Shown here: positions 42,231 to 51,593 of the stretch, one piece after another
How the letters are laid out: the number at the start of each line of letters is the position of its first letter
Numbering within the stretch: position 1 is the first letter of the stretch
Origin: Nitrospirillum amazonense
Lineage (GTDB): Bacteria > Pseudomonadota > Alphaproteobacteria > Azospirillales > Azospirillaceae
NCBI RefSeq assembly: GCF_007828035.1
Contig: NZ_VITV01000010.1
Span: 124,001-188,000, forward strand
Direction: 5' to 3'
DNA: 64,000 bases
Program-made: the position numbers and the translations under genes
Notes under the pieces: model-generated
What the model was told of the DNA's origin: nothing
The model's input: the letters and a program-made list of their open reading frames with translations, nothing else
The model's database searches: none

Positions 42231-43355
42231 ATGGCCGGCGCCGACACGGGCGTGATCTATCTGGATCATCTGGCCAGTACCCCCCTGGACCCCGCCGTGC
42301 TGGCCGCCATGCTGCCCTGGTTCCAGCCGGAGCGCGCCGGCAATGCCCAGTCCGCCCATCACAATCCCGGCCGCCAGGCGGCGCGGGCCATCGCCCAGGC
42401 GGCTCATGCCGTGGCGGCGCTGGTGGATGCGCCGGCGGATGCGACAGTCACCTTCACCCCCAGCGCCAGCGAGGCCAACCGCCTGGCGCTCCAGGGGCTG
42501 GCGCCGGCCGGCGCCCCGCTGCTGGTCTCGGCCATCGAACATGACAGCGTGCTGCGCCAACTGGACGGCCTGCGCGCCGCCGGCCATGCCGTGACCCTGC
42601 TGCCGGTGGACGGCCAAGGCGTCATCCGTCTGGATGCGCTTGAGGCCGCCTTGAGCCGGGCCGGTCCCCGGCCCGTGCTGTCGCTCATGGCCGCCAACAA
42701 TGAGGTCGGCAGCCTGCAGCCGCTGGCGGCGGTGGCCGACCTGTGCCGCCGCCATGGCGCCCTGTGGCACTGTGATGGGGTGCAGCGCGTGGCCACCGGG
42801 CCGCTGGCCCTGGGCGGAAAAGATCGTTCCGGGCCCGATATGATCACCCTGTCGGCGCATAAACTCTATGGGCCGCAGGGCGTGGGCGCGCTGGTGGCTC
42901 GGGCGGGGTTGGCGCCGGCGGCACCATGGTCCTGGGGTACGCCGCCCACCGCCTTGATCATGGGCTTTGCCGAGGCGGCACGGCTGGTCCTGCGGCGGCG
43001 CGACGCGGATCGCGATCATCTGGTGGCGCTGACGGCGCGGCTGTGGGCGGGCCTGAGCGCCACCGTTCCCGGCGTCACGCGCAACGGCCCGGCCGATGGC
43101 CTGCCCGGCTGTCTCAATGTCACGCTGCCGGGCGTGGACGCCGCCGACCTGCTGCTGGATCTGCCCGACCTGGCGTTGTCCACCGGCTCCGCCTGCCGCT
43201 CCGCCACCGGCCAGCCCTCGCATGTGCTGACGGCGATGGGCCTGGATGCGGCGGCGGCCTTCGGCAGCCTGCGCTTCGGCCTGGGCCGGGGTACTACCGA
43301 GGCGGCGGTAGATCTGGCGGTGGGCCGCCTCGCCGCGGCGTTGCGGGCGCGCTAG
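42231..43355 (+). CDS. Cysteine desulfurase (NifS4-like, XDH maturation)
   Basis: The 374-residue PLP enzyme has the NifS/IscS pattern: YLDHLASTPLDPAV at the start, a PLP lysine in LSAHKLYGPQGVGAL near residue 209 and the active cysteine in STGSACRSATGQPSH near residue 320. In Rhodobacter capsulatus a NifS-type protein (NifS4) hands sulfur to cofactor on XdhC; the position right after xdhC suggests the same here. The ATG at 42231 has a GGGGAGGG site and is preferred over a GTG 30 bp upstream. Confidence 0.88.
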   Translation: MAGADTGVIYLDHLASTPLDPAVLAAMLPWFQPERAGNAQSAHHNPGRQAARAIAQAAHAVAALVDAPADATVTFTPSASEANRLALQGLAPAGAPLLVSAIEHDSVLRQLDGLRAAGHAVTLLPVDGQGVIRLDALEAALSRAGPRPVLSLMAANNEVGSLQPLAAVADLCRRHGALWHCDGVQRVATGPLALGGKDRSGPDMITLSAHKLYGPQGVGALVARAGLAPAAPWSWGTPPTALIMGFAEAARLVLRRRDADRDHLVALTARLWAGLSATVPGVTRNGPADGLPGCLNVTLPGVDAADLLLDLPDLALSTGSACRSATGQPSHVLTAMGLDAAAAFGSLRFGLGRGTTEAAVDLAVGRLAAALRAR

Positions 43356-43383
43356 TATCCAGGCGCACAATCGGGAGCATCCC

Positions 43384-44352
43384 ATGCCTGACCAGGACGC
43401 CGTGATCCTTTGGCTTATGCGGTCCGACGCGGCCATCCGCTGGCAGGTGATGCGTGACCTGCTGGACTTGCCGGAAGCGGATTGGGCAGCGGAACGCGCC
43501 AAGGTGGAAACCGAAGGCTGGGGCGCCCGGCTGCTGGCCTGCCAGGACGCGGACGGGCAATGGGCCGGCGGCGCCTTCTTCCCCGCCGACTTCACCCCCG
43601 ACGAATGGCATCGCAGCGGCCAGCCCTGGACCGCCACGGCCTTCGCGCTGGACCAGTTGCGCGAATTCGGCCTGGACCCGGCGACGGAGCGGGCCCGGCG
43701 CACCGTCGCCCTGGTCGGCGCGCATTCCCGCTGGGACGAGGGCGGCCAGCCCTACTGGCAGGGCGAGGTGGAGGAATGCATCAACGGCCGCACCGTGGCC
43801 AACGGCGCCTATTTCGGCGCCGACGTCGCCGCCCTGGTCGAACGCCTGGTGGGCGACCGCCAGCCGGACGGCGGCTGGAATTGCGAGCGCGCCGCCGGCT
43901 CCACCTGTTCCTCCTTCGCCAGCACCCTCAACGTGCTGGAAGGGCTACTAGAGTATGAGCGCGCCACCGGCGGCACCGACCGCTCACGCGATGCGCGGCG
44001 GACGGGGGAGGACTACCTGCTGTCCCGCCATCTGTTCCGCCGCCTGACGACGGGCGAACCGGCCGACCCGCAGTTCCTGGACCTGCTGCACCCCAACCGC
44101 TGGCGCTATGACATCCTGCGCGCCCTGGACTATTTCCGCGCCGCCGGCCAACTGACCGGGGCCCAGCCCGACCTCCGCCTGGCCGAGGGCGTCGCCCACC
44201 TGCGGTCCCGCCGCCAGCCGGACGGCACCTGGCCGCTGGACTGGGACTTGCGCGGGCGGGTGTGGTTCAAGGTCAACGACGGGCCAGGCAAGCCGTCGCG
44301 CTGGATCACCCTGCGGGCGCTGCGGGTGTTGAGATGGTGGGGGCGGGGATGA
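43384..44352 (+). CDS. Prenyltransferase/squalene-cyclase-like alpha-toroid protein
   Basis: The 322-residue protein contains QW-like repeats typical of terpenoid-cyclase toroids: LLACQDADGQWAGG, RQPDGGWNCERAAGSTCSSFASTLNVLEGL, and SRRQPDGTWPLDW near the C-terminus. There is no DxDD or prenyl-substrate signature that I can see, so it may be a carbohydrate- or protein-binding toroid and not a cyclase. It follows the cysteine desulfurase after 28 bp, at the end of the xdh transcript. Its link to purine breakdown is unclear. Confidence 0.65.
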   Translation: MPDQDAVILWLMRSDAAIRWQVMRDLLDLPEADWAAERAKVETEGWGARLLACQDADGQWAGGAFFPADFTPDEWHRSGQPWTATAFALDQLREFGLDPATERARRTVALVGAHSRWDEGGQPYWQGEVEECINGRTVANGAYFGADVAALVERLVGDRQPDGGWNCERAAGSTCSSFASTLNVLEGLLEYERATGGTDRSRDARRTGEDYLLSRHLFRRLTTGEPADPQFLDLLHPNRWRYDILRALDYFRAAGQLTGAQPDLRLAEGVAHLRSRRQPDGTWPLDWDLRGRVWFKVNDGPGKPSRWITLRALRVLRWWGRG

Positions 44353-44637
44353 TTGTGCGGTGGCACATAGGGTGGGCCAATCCATCATCTTGGTGTAGCA
44401 GTTATATTAACGCAGCCAGCGCGCGCCTTGCATTCGAAGCAGCAATCTACAAACGTCCAGGGCACTGCTAGCCGGCTCGGAGAGGTGGTTAGTGTATGAT
44501 TTGACGTGCGGAAGTGATCCGAAGCCGGAGGCAGCTTCTGAATGGTTGCTTTCATGAGCCTTACCATGGCTTTCTTGGCTAAGCAGATCGTTGGCGCTAC
44601 CTGCATAAAGGTGCCGGGAAACGTTTGAGGTGCACCT

Positions 44638-46044
44638 GTGAGTAACGATTTGAATTTCAATCCGTTTACGCCCCGTGAAGCATTTGCGCTGGTCCTGGAC
44701 AGGATTTTTCGAAGTAATCGCCTTGCCAATAAGAGTTTTGATGATATTGGAGTTCATTATAGAACTATCGGTGGGTGGAGAAAGGGTAATAGTTTTCCGC
44801 TATACTCGAATTTCGAATATCTTCTAGGTGGACTTAAAGCAAGGGGTATTAATACAGAGGAACTTGAGACGGCATATAGGCTTGCAAGCGCACGAGATTT
44901 AGCCAATCAATTTTCGGACAATGTCGAAACTAAAACCATCGAAGATGCGGCGCGACAGGTACCTGCCGCCTATCGGTTTGGGATTTACGACCGGAAGATT
45001 GATGCGCTGCCGGAGAATCCAGAGACGCTCGACCGGGAAATCGCGCAGGACCTATACGACGCTTTCGCTCGCAAGCTCGATGAGCTGATCTTGCGGCTGA
45101 ACCGCTCAAACGCGGATGCTTATGCGGCAAGCGCGGTTGAGCGCGTGCGGGGTAGCCTGGGCGAAAATTTCGATGAAATGCGCCCAGGCGTCGTGTTGGG
45201 GCATTTTCGCACCATTGAGGCCATCGTCGCAGGGTTCGATACCGAGGAGGGCAGGGCGGCCCTTTTCCCTGACGCTATCGCCATCTTTAATGACGTCAAC
45301 TTGACAGGGCAGGATCTGCTCGCGTGCTTTCCAAATGTGCGCCGCATCGAACGCGCGCGTATCGCGGCTGATATCGAGAAGAATCCCGAGGTCATTAAGG
45401 AGATCCGGCGGCAGACGGGTGCCATCAAGACTGCGGCGGCCGAAAGCGGGATCGTTGCGCCGGGGGCATTGAAGGCCCTCCGGGAGAATGATCCTGATAT
45501 TGAACAGGCAGGTGATGTTGGGTTGGTGGCAGATCTAACCGCCGACGAAGCGCTTATCTCCAGAAACTTTGTTGGCGAACTGCTGCGAAGCGCCTGGGAT
45601 GTTGTAGGGGATGACTTAAAGGCAGGAAGCAAAATCGCGGCCCGCATCCTTCCTCCACTGGCAGTTATTGCGCTTGTAACCCTCATTGCGGGGCCTATTG
45701 GGGGACTGGCGGCCGTAGTGCGCGGTGATCTATTTAAGACAGTTCGCGGAGGATTGGAGGCCGTTCAAGCCACACGGCGGGGCGGAAAGATTCTACAAGT
45801 AGAGCCACTCGATCTGTTTCCGTCCAAGGCGGCAAGCAAGCAACTCGGCATATCGTTGCGGCATTTTCGAGCGCTGGTTAGAGCCAACATGGTGGAGAAG
45901 CCGCATTTGGAGGTTAAGAAGGGTAAATCCGTTGAATATTTTGTCACTAATGATTGGATAGAAAGAACGAGGAAAGTTCTCGAAAGGCGTGACAGCATCG
46001 CACGCCAATTATTGGTGGAGAAAAAAATAATAGTAAAAAGATAA
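44638..46044 (+). CDS. Low-GC orphan protein: HTH, transmembrane segment, second HTH
   Basis: The 468-residue product starts at a GTG with a GAGG site. Residues about 30-60 (SFDDIGVHYRTIGGWRKG, then NSFP) look like a Cro/CI-type helix-turn-helix. The middle is helical and charged. Residues 338-362 (LPPLAVIALVTLIAGPIGG) form a probable transmembrane helix. Residues about 396-440 (SKAASKQLGISLRHFRALVR) resemble an excisionase/MerR-like HTH. GC content and codon use are far below the neighbours and both flanks are AT-rich, which suggests acquisition by transfer. No family recognised; it could be a membrane-linked regulator or a defence component. Confidence 0.7.
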   Translation: MSNDLNFNPFTPREAFALVLDRIFRSNRLANKSFDDIGVHYRTIGGWRKGNSFPLYSNFEYLLGGLKARGINTEELETAYRLASARDLANQFSDNVETKTIEDAARQVPAAYRFGIYDRKIDALPENPETLDREIAQDLYDAFARKLDELILRLNRSNADAYAASAVERVRGSLGENFDEMRPGVVLGHFRTIEAIVAGFDTEEGRAALFPDAIAIFNDVNLTGQDLLACFPNVRRIERARIAADIEKNPEVIKEIRRQTGAIKTAAAESGIVAPGALKALRENDPDIEQAGDVGLVADLTADEALISRNFVGELLRSAWDVVGDDLKAGSKIAARILPPLAVIALVTLIAGPIGGLAAVVRGDLFKTVRGGLEAVQATRRGGKILQVEPLDLFPSKAASKQLGISLRHFRALVRANMVEKPHLEVKKGKSVEYFVTNDWIERTRKVLERRDSIARQLLVEKKIIVKR

Positions 46045-46318
46045 ACAAGTGCAGTCATTATACGACAAATCATGATACGGTTACGCAGCTATAATTTCCA
46101 ATAACATCCACAAATTGAATTATATTGAAATGATATTGATTTATATTATCGAGTTATTTTTATTGACTTAAAGATTTACTAAATACTATCACGTCTGTGA
46201 CGGGGGAGCCTGTCTTTCCATGATTTTTGAAGCTGTTGCCGATACGCGAACCCTGGCGCGGCGGCGCCCGGCCCCGTAGCGTTGTGCGGTTGCGAGACAA
46301 AAAGCGGGCGGCGGGGCC
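46045..46318. other. AT-rich gap with promoter-like sequence before puuD
   Basis: The first 150 bp are strikingly AT-rich. A TTGACT (46163-46168) is followed by TACTAT (46184-46189, spacer 15) or CTATCA (spacer 17), pointing to puuD at 46319. It marks the right border of the low-GC insert. No gene is seen, and I find no flanking direct repeat or integrase. Confidence 0.45.
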
Positions 46319-47545
46319 ATGGAGTTCATTTTTTGGGAATGGGTCAATACGCTGGCGCGCTGGCTGCATATCGTGGCGGCCGTGGCGTGGATCGGATCCT
46401 CCTTCTACTTCATGGCCTTGGATGCCAGCCTGCGCAAGCGGCCGCACCTGCCCCAGGGTGTGCAGGGGGAGGCCTGGCAGGTCCACGGCGGCGGCTTCTA
46501 CAACATGGTGAAGTATCTGGTGGCGCCCAGCCAGATGCCGGCCGAGCTCACCTGGTTCAAGTGGGAGGCCTACACCACCTGGCTCAGCGGCTTTTTCCTG
46601 CTGTGCGTCCTTTATTACCGGGGCGCCGACCTGCTGCTGATCGACCAGTCGGTCATGGCGCTCACGCAAGGACAGGCCATAGGCCTCAGCGTCGGCCTGC
46701 TGGCCGCGGGCTGGATCGTCTATGACCTGATGTGCCGCTCTCCCCTGGGCCGGCACAACGGTGCCCTGGCGGCGGTGGGCTTCGTCTTCCTGGTGGCGGC
46801 CTGCTGGGGCACGACCCACGTTTTCAGCCCGCGCGGCGCCATGCTGCAGATGGGCGCCCTGATCGGCACCATGATGGTGGCCAACGTCTTCCTGCTGATC
46901 ATCCCCAACCAGCGCAAGGTGGTCGCCACCCTGCTGGCCGGCGGCACGCCGGACGCCAGCCTGGGCAAGGCGGCGAAGCAGCGGTCCATGCACAACAACT
47001 ACCTGACCCTGCCGGTCGTCTTCCTCATGATCGGCAACCATTATCCGCTGACCTACGCCACCCGCTACAACTGGGTGATCTTCGCCGTCATCCTGGTGGT
47101 GGGCGCCAGCGTCCGCCATTTCTTCAACACCAAGCATGCCGGCAAGCCGGCGCCGTGGTGGACCTGGGGCGTGGCCGCCGCCGGCATCCTGCTGACCGCG
47201 TGGCTGAGTGCGCAAGGGTCGGCCGACGGCGGCCCTGCCGCTGGCGCTGCAACCTCCACCACCGCCACCTTTGCCCAGGCGCAGGAGGTGGTGATGAACC
47301 GGTGCAGCATGTGCCACACGGCGGCCCCGGCCTGGGACGGCATCAACGCCCCGCCGCATGGCGTCATCCTTGACAATCCGGGCGATATCCTGCGCCATGC
47401 CGACGACATCCGGCGCCAGGCCGCGCTCAGCAGCGCCATGCCGCCCGGCAATGTCACCCTGATCACGCCGGAGGAACGGGCCATCCTGGCCGCCTGGTCC
47501 GCCGGTGCGGCATCGCCCCATGCGGCATCCGCAAGCGTCCCGTAA
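46319..47545 (+). CDS. puuD: Membrane-bound urate hydroxylase with cytochrome c domain
   Basis: The 408-residue protein matches PuuD: MEFIFWEWVNTLARWLHIV start, about eight membrane helices with conserved histidines (RWLHIVAAVAWIGSSFYF; HNNYLTLPVVFLMIGNHYP), and a C-terminal cytochrome c with CSMCH at about residues 328-332. It oxidises urate to 5-hydroxyisourate and passes electrons to the respiratory chain, replacing soluble uricase. No uaZ/pucL-type uricase is in the window. It begins a rightward unit with guanine deaminase. Confidence 0.95.
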   Translation: MEFIFWEWVNTLARWLHIVAAVAWIGSSFYFMALDASLRKRPHLPQGVQGEAWQVHGGGFYNMVKYLVAPSQMPAELTWFKWEAYTTWLSGFFLLCVLYYRGADLLLIDQSVMALTQGQAIGLSVGLLAAGWIVYDLMCRSPLGRHNGALAAVGFVFLVAACWGTTHVFSPRGAMLQMGALIGTMMVANVFLLIIPNQRKVVATLLAGGTPDASLGKAAKQRSMHNNYLTLPVVFLMIGNHYPLTYATRYNWVIFAVILVVGASVRHFFNTKHAGKPAPWWTWGVAAAGILLTAWLSAQGSADGGPAAGAATSTTATFAQAQEVVMNRCSMCHTAAPAWDGINAPPHGVILDNPGDILRHADDIRRQAALSSAMPPGNVTLITPEERAILAAWSAGAASPHAASASVP

Positions 47546-47559
47546 CCTGGATATTCGTC

Positions 47560-48900
47560 ATGGCGTTCACCCCCGGCACCACCGCCCTGCGCGGCCGGCT
47601 TTTGACCTTCCTGCGCGCGCCCCAGGGCCCGGGTGACCGCGACAGCTATTGGTACATCGCCGACGGGCTGGTGGTGGTCACGGCCGGCCGCATCACGGCG
47701 GTGGGGGATGCCTCGGACCTGCTACCCACCCTGCCGGCCGGGATGGCGGTGGACCATTACCCCGACAGCCTGATCCTGCCGGGCTTCATCGACACCCACA
47801 TCCACTTCCCCCAGACCCAGGTCATCGCCTCCTACGGGGCGCAGTTGATGGAGTGGCTGGAGAAGTACACCTTCATCGAGGAACAGCGGTACGCCGACCA
47901 CGCGCACGCCAGCCGCAACGCCCGCTTCTTCCTGGATGAACTGGCCCGCAACGGCACGACGTCGGCTGTGGTCTACGGCAGCGTCCACCCCGGCTCGGTC
48001 AAGGCCCTGTTCACGGAGGCGGAGGCGCGCGGCGTGGGCCTGGTGGCGGGCAAGGTCATGATGGACCGCCACGCCCCCAACGCCCTGACCGACACCGCCC
48101 AGACCAGCTACGACCATTCCAAGGCGCTGATCGGCGCCTGGCACGGCGTGGGCCGCCAGCGCTACGCCGTCACCCCGCGCTTCGCCATCACCTCCACGCC
48201 CGAACAGCTGGCGGCGGCGGGTGCGCTGCTGCGTGAGCATCCCGGCGTCTACATGCAGACCCACCTGTCAGAGAACCATGAGGAGATCCGCCAAGTGGCG
48301 CGCCTGTATCCGGAGGCCGCGGATTACCTGGACGTCTACGACCGCTACGGCCTGCTGGGCGACCGCTCGCTGTTCGGCCATTGCATCCATCTGAGCGAGC
48401 GGGAAATGGCCCGGATGCATGAGACGGCATCCATCGCCGTCTTCTGCCCCACCAGCAACCTGTTCATCGGCAGCGGCCTATTCGATCGCGCTGCCTTGGA
48501 GAACCCGGCCCGGCCGGTGCGCCTGGGCCTGGCCACCGATGTGGGCGGCGGCACCAGCTATTCCCTGCTGCAGACGGCGGGGGAGGGGTACAAGGTCCTG
48601 CAACTGCGCGGCCAAAGCTGGCCGGCGCTGGCCGCCTTCGACCTCATGACCCGGGGCAACGCGGCAGCCCTCGGCCTGACGGAGGAGATCGGCCAGATTG
48701 CCCCCGGCCGCTACGCCGACCTGGTGGTGCTGGACCCCTCCGCCACCCCCGCCATGGCCCATCGGCGCGAGGCCATCCAGGGCGACCTGGAGGAAGAGCT
48801 GTTCCTGCTGATGACCCTGGGGGACGACCGCGCCGTGCGCGCGACCTATATCCAGGGCCAGCGGGTGCACAATCGGGATGGCGGCCCCGCCCTTGCATGA
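47560..48900 (+). CDS. guaD: Guanine deaminase
   Basis: The 446-residue amidohydrolase has the metal pair in PGFIDTHIHFPQTQVI near residue 75, the guanine deaminase segment YGAQLMEWLEKYTFIEEQ, MQTHLSENHEEI near 232, FGHCIHLSEREM and the metal aspartate in LGLATDVGGGTSYS. It converts guanine to xanthine, feeding xanthine dehydrogenase. It starts 14 bp after puuD, so the two are co-transcribed. Confidence 0.95.
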   Translation: MAFTPGTTALRGRLLTFLRAPQGPGDRDSYWYIADGLVVVTAGRITAVGDASDLLPTLPAGMAVDHYPDSLILPGFIDTHIHFPQTQVIASYGAQLMEWLEKYTFIEEQRYADHAHASRNARFFLDELARNGTTSAVVYGSVHPGSVKALFTEAEARGVGLVAGKVMMDRHAPNALTDTAQTSYDHSKALIGAWHGVGRQRYAVTPRFAITSTPEQLAAAGALLREHPGVYMQTHLSENHEEIRQVARLYPEAADYLDVYDRYGLLGDRSLFGHCIHLSEREMARMHETASIAVFCPTSNLFIGSGLFDRAALENPARPVRLGLATDVGGGTSYSLLQTAGEGYKVLQLRGQSWPALAAFDLMTRGNAAALGLTEEIGQIAPGRYADLVVLDPSATPAMAHRREAIQGDLEEELFLLMTLGDDRAVRATYIQGQRVHNRDGGPALA

Positions 48901-48961
48901 TATCGCCCCCGGGTGAGATTATCTGCCTGGAAAAACGGCCGTTTAGTCGGGGGACGGGGTG

Positions 48962-49894
48962 ATGGCCCTGCTGGAGAACATGCAGGTCTTCGTGCGCGTG
49001 GTGGACCTGGGCAGCCTGTCGGCGGCCGGGCGCAACCTGCGCATGTCGCCGGCCCTGGTCAGCCACCGCATCCAGCAGCTGGAGGCGCACCTGGGCGCCC
49101 GGCTGCTGAACCGCACCACCCGCCAGTTGCAGGCCACCGAAACCGGCCAGGTCTTCTACCAGCATTGCCTGGAGGTGCTGGAGGCGGTGGAGCGGGCGCA
49201 CAGCAGCATCGCGGCCGAGGGCGGCGCCCCCTCGGGTAGCGTGCGGGTGACGGCCCCCCTGGGCTTCGGCCGGCGCGTGCTGGGCCCCTTGGTGCCGGAG
49301 TTCCGCGCCGCCAACCCCATGGTGGACGTGCGCCTGCGCCTGTCCGACCACCTGCTGGATCTGCTGCGCGAGTCCGTGGACATGGCCATTCGCATGGCCA
49401 CACTGAAGGACAGCAGCTTCGTCGTGCGCAAGATCGCCGACCTGCGCCGGGTGCTGGTGGCGGCACCCCGGTATCTGGAGGCGCGCGGCCGGCCCACGGC
49501 GCCGTCCGACCTGCTGGAGCATGACTGCCTGCTGCTGCGCTTCCCCGGCACGCAGCAGTACCGCTGGACGCTGACCAGTCCCGGGAAGGACGAGGGCAAG
49601 AGCACCAAGCTGTCCATCGCCGGCCCCATGGACGCCGACGACGGCGACGTGCTGACCCGTTGGGCCGTGGATGGCCATGGCATCGCCCTGAAGCCCCTGT
49701 GGGAGGTGGCGGAGGAGGTGAAGTCCGGTGCCCTGGAAATCGTGATGCCCGAGCACCCGCCTGAGCCGGTGCAGCTGGCCATCGTCTATCCGCACCGCGC
49801 GCTGTTGCCGGCCAAGGTGCAGTCCCTGTCCGATTTCCTGGTGCCGCGCGTGCGCAGCCTGCTGGCCGCCAGCCATCCGGATGCCGTGCTGTGA
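48962..49894 (+). CDS. LysR-family transcriptional regulator
   Basis: The 310-residue protein has an N-terminal LysR helix-turn-helix (MQVFVRVVDLGSLSAAGRNL, MSPALVSHRIQQLEAHLG) and an effector domain (GSVRVTAPLGFGRRVLGPLV; DMAIRMATLKDSS). It is of the CrgA/DsdC-like subgroup common in proteobacteria. It sits between guaD and the urease operon on the same strand, so it may regulate purine or urea use; a palindrome lies just after it. Confidence 0.88.
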   Translation: MALLENMQVFVRVVDLGSLSAAGRNLRMSPALVSHRIQQLEAHLGARLLNRTTRQLQATETGQVFYQHCLEVLEAVERAHSSIAAEGGAPSGSVRVTAPLGFGRRVLGPLVPEFRAANPMVDVRLRLSDHLLDLLRESVDMAIRMATLKDSSFVVRKIADLRRVLVAAPRYLEARGRPTAPSDLLEHDCLLLRFPGTQQYRWTLTSPGKDEGKSTKLSIAGPMDADDGDVLTRWAVDGHGIALKPLWEVAEEVKSGALEIVMPEHPPEPVQLAIVYPHRALLPAKVQSLSDFLVPRVRSLLAASHPDAVL

Positions 49895-49906
49895 GGGGGC
49901 GGCCCG

Positions 49907-49922
49907 TACGTCAAATGACGTA
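49907..49922. promoter_or_regulatory. Perfect palindrome upstream of the urease operon
   Basis: TACGTCA-aa-TGACGTA is a perfect 7-bp dyad with outer CCC/GGG symmetry, 200 bp before ureD and 13 bp after the LysR stop. It is a good candidate operator for control of the urease genes. A weaker CGCCCA/TGGGCG hairpin lies at about 49960-49980. No T tract suggests a terminator. Confidence 0.5.
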
Positions 49923-50122
49923 TGGGGCCTGCCCATCTTTTAAGCGCACATCGACAGGCGCCCAATTTCTGGGCGATGATCGTCGCCCGCGCGGGTGGGC
50001 GTGCCAAGCTGACCGCGTGGTCAACCCCTGGCACGGCGGTTGCGAACCGCCGGCCGGGAAACAGTGGGGTGGCCTGGGAATGACGCGGGACGGAACAGCG
50101 CCGAAGGGGAACGGGGGGTGTT

Positions 50123-50944
50123 GTGCCTGACGCCGCCTTGGGACCGGCCAGCCGACTGCAGCGCCTGGAGGGCCGCGTCGTCCTGGGTGTGAAGGCGGAC
50201 GCGGACGGCATCACCCGCCTGGATCGCCTCTACCAGTCCGGTTCCGCGCGCCTGCGCCTGCCCAAGGGGCCGGGGGTGGAGGGCGTGCTGATCAACACCG
50301 GCGGCGGCCTGACCGGCGGCGACGTGCTGGAGACGGAGGTGATCGTGGCGGCCGGCGCCCGCGCCACCGTCACCACCCAGGCCGCCGAGAAGGTCTACCG
50401 CGCCAGCGCCGGGGAGGCGCGGGTGCTGAACCGCCTGGTGGTGGCTGGCCGGCTGGACTGGCTGCCGCAGGAGACCATCCTGTTCGATGGCGCCCGCCTG
50501 TGCCGCCGGTTGGAGGTGGACATGGCGCCGGACGCCACCCTGCTGGCGGCGGAGGCCACGGTGTTCGGCCGCACCGCCCGGGGGGAGCGGGTGACCCACG
50601 GCCTGTTCCGGGATGACTGGCGCATCCGCCGGGGTGGCCGCCTGGCCTATGCCGACGCCGTGCGGCTTGAGGGTGACATTGATGCCCAGCTGGCGCGCGC
50701 GGCGGTGGCCGGCGGCGGCCGTGCGGTGGCGTCCTGCCTTTATGTGGCGGAAGATGCGGAAGCCCGGGTGGACGCGGTACGCGAGGTGTTGCGTGTCGAC
50801 GGTGTGAAGGCCGGGGCCAGCACCTGGAACGGCCTGCTGGCCCTGCGCCTGGTGGCGCCCGACGGCCAGGCCCTGCTGCGCGCCTGGGCGCCCCTGATCG
50901 AATTCCTGCGCGGGACGCCGGTCCCGCGCGTCTGGCGTTGCTGA
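50123..50944 (+). CDS. ureD: Urease accessory protein UreD
   Basis: The 273-residue protein has UreD signatures: [34 protein letters not shown] and [14 protein letters not shown]. UreD binds apo-urease with UreF and UreG for nickel insertion. It starts at a GTG behind a GGGGGTG site and is the first gene of the operon. Confidence 0.95.
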   Translation: MPDAALGPASRLQRLEGRVVLGVKADADGITRLDRLYQSGSARLRLPKGPGVEGVLINTGGGLTGGDVLETEVIVAAGARATVTTQAAEKVYRASAGEARVLNRLVVAGRLDWLPQETILFDGARLCRRLEVDMAPDATLLAAEATVFGRTARGERVTHGLFRDDWRIRRGGRLAYADAVRLEGDIDAQLARAAVAGGGRAVASCLYVAEDAEARVDAVREVLRVDGVKAGASTWNGLLALRLVAPDGQALLRAWAPLIEFLRGTPVPRVWRC

Positions 50945-50957
50945 TGGAGGATATGCG

Positions 50958-51260
50958 GTGAACCTGACCCCGCGTGAGAAGGACAAGCTGCTGATCGCCA
51001 TGGCGGCCATGGTGGCGCGCCGCCGCCTGGAACGGGGCGTGAAGCTGAACCACCCCGAGGCCATCGCTCTCATCACCGACTTCGTGGTCGAAGGCGCCCG
51101 CGACGGCCGCCCGGTGGCGGAGCTGATGGACCAGGGGGCCCATGTGGTGGGCCGCCACCAGGTGATGGAGGGCATCGCCGAGATGATCCCCGACGTGCAG
51201 GTGGAGGCGACATTCCCCGATGGGGTGAAGCTGGTCACCGTCCATAACCCCATCCGCTGA
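50958..51260 (+). CDS. ureA: Urease gamma subunit
   Basis: The 100-residue subunit has the gamma-subunit pattern [41 protein letters not shown] and [23 protein letters not shown] start with a GGAGG site. It forms the alpha-beta-gamma trimer of urease with UreB and UreC. Confidence 0.97.
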   Translation: MNLTPREKDKLLIAMAAMVARRRLERGVKLNHPEAIALITDFVVEGARDGRPVAELMDQGAHVVGRHQVMEGIAEMIPDVQVEATFPDGVKLVTVHNPIR

Positions 51261-51266
51261 GGTGCC

Positions 51267-51593
51267 GTGATGACGATGATCCCGGGACAAGTCTACACCG
51301 ATGAGGGCGAGATCGAGCTGAACGCCGGCCTGCCCACGGTGACGCTGGACGTGGCCAACACCGGCGACCGGCCCATCCAGGTTGGCAGCCACTTCCATTT
51401 CTTCGAGACCAACGCGGGCCTGAGCTTCGACCGCGCCCAGGCCTATGGCCACCGGCTGGACATCGCCGCCGGCACGGCGGTGCGGTTCGAGCCGGGGCAG
51501 ACCCGCACCGTCACCCTGGTGCCCTATCGCGGCGCCCGGATGGTCCACGGCTTCAACGCCCAGGTTTCCGGTCCCCTTAAGGGAGGCAATTGA
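51267..51593 (+). CDS. ureB: Urease beta subunit
   Basis: The 108-residue subunit shows the beta-subunit pattern [34 protein letters not shown] (in pieces: [23 protein letters not shown]) and [15 protein letters not shown]. The start is either GTG at 51267 or ATG at 51270. Its stop shares one base with the ureC start. Confidence 0.97.
   Translation: MMTMIPGQVYTDEGEIELNAGLPTVTLDVANTGDRPIQVGSHFHFFETNAGLSFDRAQAYGHRLDIAAGTAVRFEPGQTRTVTLVPYRGARMVHGFNAQVSGPLKGGN

Noticed and set aside
44353-46318. Insertion sequence or integrative element
   Set aside because: No transposase, integrase, terminal inverted repeat, target duplication or tRNA could be found; only base composition suggests transfer.
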